This document shows, in pieces, positions 14,156 through 18,852 of a DNA stretch of 18,852 bases. The position numbers were made by a program, and so were the translations under genes. The DNA is taken from contig DAIEFO010000008.1 of the NCBI GenBank assembly GCA_027325475.1, positions 1 to 18,852 on the forward strand. The letters are read 5' to 3'. Position 1 is the stretch's first letter; every line of letters begins with the position of its first letter. This DNA comes from Desulfobacteraceae bacterium. Lineage in GTDB: Bacteria > Desulfobacterota > Desulfobacteria > Desulfobacterales > Desulfatirhabdiaceae. The notes beneath the pieces were generated by a model, which was not told the origin of the DNA, searched no databases, and saw nothing but the letters and a program-made list of their open reading frames with translations.

Positions 14156-15265
14156 CTACGCCTGCGAAGGGAATCGGTCTCGAAGGCCTCGCTCCACGGT
14201 CACTACAAAATCCTGTACATTGGTCAAAATGGCGCGAGCGGTCAGCGACCCTCGATCCGCTAATTTGCTGGCCGCAAATTCCGACATATCCACCGAATAA
14301 AAATAAACCGGACGGATGACACCGTCTTTTACACAATAGGAAGGTGTCATATTGCCGACAGCGATAGTGTGAAGCTGGGTGGCCATGGCAATTACGGTGG
14401 TGGCCTTCCGGGTCAGGCGTCGCATTGCATCCTGCGCATCATAGACATTACCGATAACTTCAGGAAGCGGGCCGTCGTCGCGGATAGATCCCGCCAGAAC
14501 AAACGGGATGTTGTTCCGAATGATGGCGTGCATGACGCCGTTCTTAACAATACCGTTCTGGATGGCATTCCGGATGGAACCAGCGGCCCGTATCCGATTG
14601 ATGGCGTCCAGATGCTTGTAATGCCCCATGGCGAGCGTTTTCTTGGAATAGATTTCCTGCCCGAGCGCCGTACCGGATATGGCGCCTTCGACATCGTGAG
14701 TGGCCAGCGCATTTCCTGCCAGAAGTGCATGAACATAGCCCTGTTCGACCAGGGAAACAAAGGCGCTGCGGGCGTCCCGGTCAAACACGACAGCCGGCCC
14801 CAGCACCCATATGATAAAACCATGTGATTTTTCATGGCGCATCAACTGGTATAGTTCATCATAATCAATGGAAAAAGACGTTTCACGTGTCAGATGAGAT
14901 CGGAAAGCGAATTTTTCCGTCACATATGCCGGAAAATCAAACGCATGGGCATGGACCAGAATGCCATCTTCACCATTTTCATGCCGACCGCAGGCCACCG
15001 GTTCTCCGGCCAGCAAATGGCGTATTCCCACCACTAAAAGCCGGCCATCGGGTTCCTGCCGGACGACGCAATCCATACGGGATTCCCGAAGCAGTATCCA
15101 GTTACCAGGGGTGATGTGAAAATATTCTGGATAGATAGAAGTGGTATGGTAATTGGCTGGCGCCACCCCATCGGCCGGCGCTGGCAGAAAAGTGGTACAG
15201 GGCGCCTTCCGGAACTCCGGAAGGCTGAAATCCGGTGTATGGTACATGGGAATCTGAAAGTCCAT
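14156..15265 (-). CDS. LOR/SDH-domain protein, ornithine cyclodeaminase-type (TIGR00300-like)
   Basis: The 369-residue protein's second half is a near-textbook match to the TIGR00300 'LOR/SDH bifunctional enzyme' family as I recall it: GPAVV (156-160), QGYVHALLAGNALATHDVEG (175-194), GHYKHLDAINRIRAAGSIR (214-232), NIPFVLAGSIRDDGPLPEVI (252-271), then QDAM, TQLHTIAVGNMTP and KLADRGS. Related domains form the C-terminal part of cyanobacterial ArgZ/AgrE and the archaeal ornithine cyclodeaminase, an NAD-dependent enzyme making proline from ornithine. There is no amidinotransferase domain, so arginine is not the expected substrate. The N-terminal 110 residues are less familiar. ATG 15265 was chosen over GTG 15289 because AGGAGG precedes it by 7 bases. 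It is divergent from sat. Confidence 0.75.
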   Translation of the reverse strand: MDFQIPMYHTPDFSLPEFRKAPCTTFLPAPADGVAPANYHTTSIYPEYFHITPGNWILLRESRMDCVVRQEPDGRLLVVGIRHLLAGEPVACGRHENGEDGILVHAHAFDFPAYVTEKFAFRSHLTRETSFSIDYDELYQLMRHEKSHGFIIWVLGPAVVFDRDARSAFVSLVEQGYVHALLAGNALATHDVEGAISGTALGQEIYSKKTLAMGHYKHLDAINRIRAAGSIRNAIQNGIVKNGVMHAIIRNNIPFVLAGSIRDDGPLPEVIGNVYDAQDAMRRLTRKATTVIAMATQLHTIAVGNMTPSYCVKDGVIRPVYFYSVDMSEFAASKLADRGSLTARAILTNVQDFVVTVERGLRDRFPSQA

Positions 15266-15289
15266 AAGCCTGCCTCCTGTATTCCACAC

Positions 15290-15316
15290 GGACTTTTTAC
15301 GAGTTCATCAATTTTG
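15290..15316. repeat. Solitary end of the miniature repeat family
   Basis: GGACTTTTTACGAGTTCATCAATTTTG matches the right end of copy A (GGCTTTTTACAAGAG, then CATCAATTTT at 7136-7160). The rest of the element is absent. It lies just upstream of the candidate sat promoter. Confidence 0.5.
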
Positions 15317-15317
15317 C

Positions 15318-15346
15318 TTGACACTATCTTCAAATCAAATTAAAGT
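15318..15346 (+). promoter_or_regulatory. Candidate sigma-70-type promoter for sat
   Basis: TTGACA (15318-15323) is a perfect -35 box. A 17-base spacer leads to TAAAGT (15341-15346), a 4-of-6 match to a -10 box. It would leave a leader of about 130 bases before the sat ATG. This is the best promoter match I found in the window, but it is unverified. Confidence 0.5.
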
Positions 15347-15385
15347 CAAAACCTTTATAGAATCGTGAATTTTACAGACTTCAAT

Positions 15386-15424
15386 GCAGGATTTTCTGAA
15401 GGAAGCTGCCGTCAGAAACCCTGC
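15386..15424 (+). promoter_or_regulatory. Stable hairpin in the sat 5' leader
   Basis: GCAGG (15386-15390) pairs with CCTGC (15420-15424), and TTTCTGA (15393-15399) with TCAGAAA (15412-15418), separated by a small internal loop. The apical loop is 12 bases. It ends 62 bases before the sat ATG. No T-run follows, so it is not a simple terminator. It may be a protein-binding or stabilising leader structure. Confidence 0.45.
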
Positions 15425-15486
15425 TTTGGGAGTCTATATTGTGTGATAATGCCGTAAAACCAACAATTATCGAAAGGAGAAGTTAC

Positions 15487-16758
15487 ATGTCCGAATTACT
15501 CCCCCCTCATGGCGGAAAAGGCTTGACCTGCTGTTTGCTGGAAGGCGCCGAATTGGCTGCTGAACTTAAAAAAGCACAGGGGCTTAAGAAAATTGATGTC
15601 AGCCCCCGTGAAAAAGGTGATCTGATCATGATGGGTATTGGCGGTTTCAGCCCATTGACCGGTTTTATGACCAAGGCGGACTGGAAAGGCGTTTGCGAAA
15701 ATTTTCTGTTGGCGGACGGTACGTTCTGGCCTATTCCGGTAACGCTTTCAGCGTCCAAGTCTGAAGCCGCAGCTATTGCCGTTGGTGAAGAGATTGCACT
15801 TTTCGATCCGGAACGCAATGAATTCATGGCCACCATGAAGGTTACGGAAAAATACGAAATGACCGACGCCGACAAAAAGTTCGAGTGCGAAAAAGTCTAT
15901 ATGGGCGAAGGCACCAAGACACCTGAAGAATTCTGGAAAATCGCCAAAGACGATCATCCGGGCGTTCAGATGGTCATGCAGCAGAAAGAAGTTAACCTCG
16001 CAGGCCCCGTAAAAGTACTCAGCGAAGCCGAATATCCTACCAAATACGCTGGCGTTTATATGAGACCGGCCGAATCCCGCAAGATATTCGCCGAAAGAGG
16101 CTGGAGCGAAGTTGCAGCCCTTCAACTCCGCAACCCCATGCACCGTTCCCACGAATATCTGTGCAAAATCGCCGTGGAAGTCTGTGATGGCGTCTTCATT
16201 CATTCTCTGGTCGGCAATCTGAAACCCGGTGATATTCCTGCCGAAGTTCGCGTTAAATGTATTGACGTTCTGGTCAAAAATTATTTTGTGGAAGACAAAG
16301 TACTTCAGGGCGGATATCCGCTGGATATGCGTTATGCCGGTCCGCGTGAAGCCCTGCTGCACGCCACCTTCCGTCAGAACTATGGGTGTTCACGTATGAT
16401 CATTGGTCGCGATCACGCTGGCGTTGGCGATTTCTATGGCATGTTCGAAGCCCAGACCATCTTTGACAAAATTCCCAAACCTGCCGGCGGCAAAGGTCTG
16501 CTTTGCACACCGCTTAAAATTGACTGGACGTTCTATTGCCACAAATGCGATGGTATGGCTTCTCTCAGAACCTGCCCCCATAGCAAAGCGGATCGCGTAC
16601 TTCTGAGTGGTACCGCACTGCGTAAGGGTCTGTCTGAAGGCACCCCGATTCCGGATCATTTTGGCCGTGAAGAAGTTCTGGTAGTTTTGCGTGAATACTA
16701 TGCAGGTCTTACCGAGAAAGTGGAAATCAAGCTGCATACCGCTGCAACCGGTAAATAA
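15487..16758 (+). CDS. sat: Sulfate adenylyltransferase (ATP sulfurylase)
   Basis: Sat activates sulfate: ATP + sulfate gives APS + pyrophosphate, the first cytoplasmic step of dissimilatory sulfate reduction. The 423-residue protein has the nucleotide-binding signature QLRNPMHRSHEY (213-224), GRDHAG (307-312), the FSPLTGFM N-terminal motif and PAESRK. A cysteine set CHKCDGMASLRTC (351-363) matches the metal-binding loop of homo-oligomeric bacterial/archaeal Sat. No APS kinase domain is present. ATG 15487 has AAAGGAGA upstream; the frame is open to 15439. The codons look well-adapted (many GGC, AAA, GAA), consistent with high expression. The aprBA and qmo genes are not adjacent. A strong terminator follows. 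Confidence 0.97.
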   Translation: MSELLPPHGGKGLTCCLLEGAELAAELKKAQGLKKIDVSPREKGDLIMMGIGGFSPLTGFMTKADWKGVCENFLLADGTFWPIPVTLSASKSEAAAIAVGEEIALFDPERNEFMATMKVTEKYEMTDADKKFECEKVYMGEGTKTPEEFWKIAKDDHPGVQMVMQQKEVNLAGPVKVLSEAEYPTKYAGVYMRPAESRKIFAERGWSEVAALQLRNPMHRSHEYLCKIAVEVCDGVFIHSLVGNLKPGDIPAEVRVKCIDVLVKNYFVEDKVLQGGYPLDMRYAGPREALLHATFRQNYGCSRMIIGRDHAGVGDFYGMFEAQTIFDKIPKPAGGKGLLCTPLKIDWTFYCHKCDGMASLRTCPHSKADRVLLSGTALRKGLSEGTPIPDHFGREEVLVVLREYYAGLTEKVEIKLHTAATGK

Positions 16759-16783
16759 AAAGTTTATACAGTAAATCGGATGA

Positions 16784-16820
16784 AAAAAGGAGATGTCGGC
16801 GTTTGCCGCATCTCCTTTTT
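16784..16820. terminator. Bidirectional rho-independent terminator
   Basis: AAAAAGGAGATG and CATCTCCTTTTT form a 12-bp stem, extended inward by CGGC/GCCG with one bulged base and a GTTT loop. The A-run on one side and T-run on the other make it work on both strands. It sits 25 bases after the sat stop and 3 bases after the end of the class II aldolase gene (minus strand), so it serves both transcripts. Confidence 0.9.
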
Positions 16821-16823
16821 GTG

Positions 16824-17474
16824 TCATGTGCTCATTGTGATAGCAATGGCGCTTGCCAGATATCGGATAAGCGTCGTTCCTGCCGCTGACATGCTGCTGC
16901 CAAACGTGAATATCCCGTCCTGATGTCCGCCCATGGCAAAAATCCGAAGCGTTTTGACATCTGTATTCTGAAACAATGTCTCCACCTGCGCGGCCATTTC
17001 CGGAGTTCCGCAAAGAACATTCGGAGACGTTACAGGAATTCCCAAAGTAACTGCGTGATTCCAGATTTCAGGCGAATGTACATGAATGACCGCAGCAATG
17101 GCATCGTCCAGGTTATATAAAATGCCATGTGTCATGGATTCGGAAGAGGGCGGAACCGGGCCTCTGGCGATAACGCGGTTTTTGGCAATGTCGCATGCGC
17201 TTACCAGCGTGTAGTGCCCAGCAGTCAGCCGTTTCAGATGCCCTGTCTGCGTACCGCTGATGACACAGGCATGGCGAAAATCGGAAGAAGTGTACCGGAC
17301 GCTGATGTTTCCGTATCCAAGTCCATCGTACCTGTCAGGATGCCGCCCTATCAGTTCCAAACGATGCAGTATCTGCCGCCAGGCATCCACCTCCCGCAGC
17401 ATTTCGGCATTCAGCGGTTCGTCTGTTCTGGTAAAATCCAGATGGAACTGTATGACGCCTTCTTGATGACTCAT
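16824..17474 (-). CDS. Class II aldolase/adducin family protein
   Basis: The 216-residue cytoplasmic protein has the class II aldolase fold signatures: GYGNISVR (53-60), SGTQTG (73-78), a PPSSESMTHG stretch (108-117) and the zinc-binding HVH (131-133) with a third His in GGHQDG (184). Family members are zinc-dependent aldolases, epimerases or dehydratases acting on sugar phosphates or related carbonyl compounds. The substrate cannot be read from the sequence. It is the last gene of a minus-strand operon and its ATG overlaps the upstream stop (ATGA, 17471-17474), so translation is coupled. The bidirectional terminator ends the transcript. Confidence 0.88.
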   Translation of the reverse strand: MSHQEGVIQFHLDFTRTDEPLNAEMLREVDAWRQILHRLELIGRHPDRYDGLGYGNISVRYTSSDFRHACVISGTQTGHLKRLTAGHYTLVSACDIAKNRVIARGPVPPSSESMTHGILYNLDDAIAAVIHVHSPEIWNHAVTLGIPVTSPNVLCGTPEMAAQVETLFQNTDVKTLRIFAMGGHQDGIFTFGSSMSAAGTTLIRYLASAIAITMST

Positions 17475-18115
17475 GGCGCTGTCTTCACATCCGCGCGATG
17501 GGCATAAGCGTCTGCCGGAATGATGGTAAACTGACTGCTTCCCGGCTCTTTCCAGTGCATTTCAATACACGCCGTGCCTTTTCGCTGGAAATACTGAATC
17601 ATGACCGGATACCAGCCAGGGCTGGTGATATTCAGGGCAGAAACATTTGAAAACTGGTCCCCATGCACCTTGGGATCATCCACCGTAATCTTGCCGCAAA
17701 TCGTGACGCGGATTCCATCATTGGATTTTGCCATCAACTCATATTGCCCGACTTGTGCAAATTTAATGAACCCGTACATCTGGATACCCAGACCGCGACT
17801 TCTGCCACTGTCAAAGATTTTTTCTCCTATTCCAAAAGTCTTGTTTAAAATGAGAATAGGTTTTCCGCGTTTTGCCTGGGTGGTTTTGGGATCCAGCAGT
17901 GGCAGTTCGACGATATGCCGAACGAATTTGTCAATATAGATCGGCAACAGACCTGGGCTTAAAGAAATGCCTTGCGCCAGCGTCAGTTCGGGTTTTAGCC
18001 CGCTGATAACCGCCGATTGAGAGCCTCCGGAGTCTGCCGCCAACAACAGGCCATATGTGCCCAGGATCCATGCCAGAGTACTCCAGAAAACAATCGCTGT
18101 GAATTTCAATTTCAT
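17471..18115 (-). CDS. Exported PA14-like domain protein
   Basis: The 214-residue protein begins with a Sec signal peptide (MKLKFTAIVFWSTLAWILGT followed by YGLLLAADS). The mature part (about residues 50-205) resembles a PA14/GLEYA beta-barrel: GLGIQMYGFIKFAQVGQYEL, NDGIRVTICGKITVDD, SPGWYPVMIQYFQRKGTACI and EMHWKEPGSSQF, matching the strand order Y-F-x-S-N/D-D-G-x-R...W-x-x-P. Such domains usually bind glycans or mediate surface contacts. ATG 18115 was chosen over 18127 because GGAGG lies 4-5 bases before it. It lies 25 bases after the redoxin gene and overlaps the aldolase start. An exported protein between two cytoplasmic enzymes is odd. The PA14 call is by pattern and moderate. Confidence 0.7.
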   Translation of the reverse strand: MKLKFTAIVFWSTLAWILGTYGLLLAADSGGSQSAVISGLKPELTLAQGISLSPGLLPIYIDKFVRHIVELPLLDPKTTQAKRGKPILILNKTFGIGEKIFDSGRSRGLGIQMYGFIKFAQVGQYELMAKSNDGIRVTICGKITVDDPKVHGDQFSNVSALNITSPGWYPVMIQYFQRKGTACIEMHWKEPGSSQFTIIPADAYAHRADVKTAP

Positions 18116-18140
18116 TGCTGCCTCCATATGATGAGTTGAT

Positions 18141-18620
18141 TTACGGGAAGGATTCTTTTGGATTCAGCGTATCCAGAATCCGTATCATATCCGACGTTGA
18201 CGGAATGTCCATCATGGAATGGCCATAATGGGCAAAACGCGCCATACCGCTTTTATCGGTGATAACCTGTGCCGGAAGTCTGCCCAGTTTGAAAAGGTTC
18301 ACTTCCTGGCCGTAGAGTTTTAGGATTTTGTGCTGAGGATCCGGCAGGCCGATAAAAGGCAGCGATTCTTTGGCCCAATATGCCTCGAATGCGGCGGCAT
18401 CTTCAGGCCCGGCGACCATGATCTCGGTATCCCGGTTGACAAATTCAGAATAATCCTGACGCAACCGCGCCATGTGCCCGCGGCAGAACGGTCAGAAAAA
18501 CCCCCGATTAAACACGATCACCACATTTTTTCTGTTCTTGAAATCGGACAGACGGATGGATGCGCCGCGAAAATCCTGCATCTCAAAGTCCGGGGCGTCG
18601 GTATCAATCTGAACTATCAT
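18141..18620 (-). CDS. Selenocysteine-containing peroxiredoxin-like redoxin (U-x-x-C), UGA at 18494-18492 read as Sec
   Basis: Reading through one in-frame UGA joins MIVQIDTDAPDFEMQDFRGA with NVVIVFNRGFF-U-PFCRGHM and ARLRQDYSEF into a 159-residue AhpC/TSA-type thioredoxin-fold protein. Relatives have CPFC at this site; here the first, nucleophilic Cys is replaced by U43, and Cys46 is kept as the resolving residue. Sequence on both sides of the UGA is family-like: VIVFNRGF before it and PxxVITDKSG-type motifs after it. ATG 18620 has AGAGG upstream. Standard calling would give a truncated frame from ATG 18473. The probable role is peroxide or disulfide reduction in the cytoplasm. It heads an operon with the PA14-like and aldolase genes. 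Confidence 0.9.
18465..18483 (-). promoter_or_regulatory. Candidate bacterial SECIS hairpin
   Basis: On the minus strand CCGCG (18483-18479) and CGCGG (18469-18465) form a 5-bp GC stem around a 9-base loop, GGCACATGG. It starts 8 bases after the UGA, and the loop GG lies about 14 bases after it. Bacterial SECIS elements are short hairpins just after the UGA with G residues in the apical loop that SelB recognises, so position and shape fit. Covariation across homologues was not tested. Confidence 0.55.
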
Positions 18621-18752
18621 TTCTGCCTCTTGTACTGCCTCTAATGATGTAGGAATAGATGGCGCTTTCGATGCCTTGGAGCGTTCGGAGAGATTCGGCC
18701 CGCAAAATATCGAGCGTCGCCAGAAAGAACTGGAAAGAAAGAGAAGGGTGAT

Positions 18753-18852
18753 GCCCTCGTAAAAAGTCGATTTTGGGGACGGCTTTGTAAAAAGTTCGCA
18801 GGCAAGGCGCGCAAATCCTGAGGAGCGAAGCGTACTTTTGGGTACGCTGCAA
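18753..18852. repeat. Miniature inverted-repeat element, copy B (inverted, cut by window end)
   Basis: From the GATGCCCTCGTAAAAAGTC end inward, this stretch is the reverse complement of copy A (7008-7150). The blocks TTCGCAGGCAAGGCGCGCAAA and GAAGCGTACTTTTGGGTAC are nearly identical. The window ends inside it. The open frame 18604-18852 on the minus strand is a by-product. Bases 18621-18752, between it and the redoxin gene, hold no gene I can support and probably contain the operon promoter. Confidence 0.75.

Noticed and set aside
18604..18852. 82-residue minus-strand frame at the window end
   Set aside because: It is repeat sequence plus the redoxin leader and has no family match.

Overview
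The window reads as a chromosomal segment of an anaerobic sulfate-reducing bacterium, most likely a member of the Desulfobacterota (Desulfobacterales-like). The reasons are a dissimilatory-type ATP sulfurylase (sat), a Tat-exported periplasmic [NiFe] hydrogenase, an FdhE formate dehydrogenase accessory protein, a selenocysteine-containing redoxin, and several miniature palindromic repeats of a kind I associate with these genomes. The taxonomic call is inference from gene content; no rRNA or tRNA gene was seen.

Layout. 1-2573 (+): a DNA-maintenance operon of the dnaX C-terminal part (cut by the window start), the nucleoid-associated protein YbaB/EbfC, recR (broken by a frameshift) and a YkgJ-type cysteine-cluster protein. 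2634-3599 (+): a LysR regulator. It converges on the hydrogenase operon, small subunit then large subunit, at 6309-3628 (-). 6484-6807 (-): an FtsB/DivIC-like septum protein. 6844-7150: two palindromic miniature repeats. 7185-7532 (+): an unknown small protein. 7547-8149 (-): a flavodoxin-fold NAD(P)H-dependent oxidoreductase. 8533-12269 (+): a minor type IV pilin cluster (two FimT/GspH paralogues, PilV, PilW). It is interrupted by an Rpn/PD-(D/E)XK nuclease gene and a deleted Rpn remnant, and it lacks the usual pilX/pilY1/pilE tail. 12400-13190 (+): a wrecked AAA-ATPase/PD-(D/E)XK gene. 13273-14112 (+): fdhE. 14156-15265 (-): a LOR/SDH-domain (ornithine cyclodeaminase-type) protein, divergent from sat at 15487-16758 (+). 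A bidirectional terminator at 16784-16820 separates sat from a three-gene minus-strand operon: selenoprotein redoxin, secreted PA14-like protein, class II aldolase (18620-16824). The window ends inside a second, inverted copy of the repeat seen at 7008.

How they fit together. The hydrogenase (periplasmic H2 oxidation), FdhE (formate dehydrogenase assembly) and Sat (sulfate activation) belong to the electron-donor and electron-acceptor sides of sulfate respiration. They are scattered singletons here rather than one pathway operon. The redoxin carries an in-frame UGA in a U-x-x-C motif with a candidate SECIS hairpin next to it, so the organism should have selenocysteine machinery elsewhere.

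The most interesting points are (1) the UGA-encoded selenocysteine redoxin, which conventional gene calling would truncate, in an operon with an exported PA14-like protein and an aldolase; (2) a strong internal ribosome binding site and ATG inside the Rpn nuclease gene, conserved in an adjacent remnant, suggesting an intragenic small protein like those reported for other Rpn loci; (3) the frameshifted recR; and (4) the decayed, nuclease-invaded minor pilin cluster.
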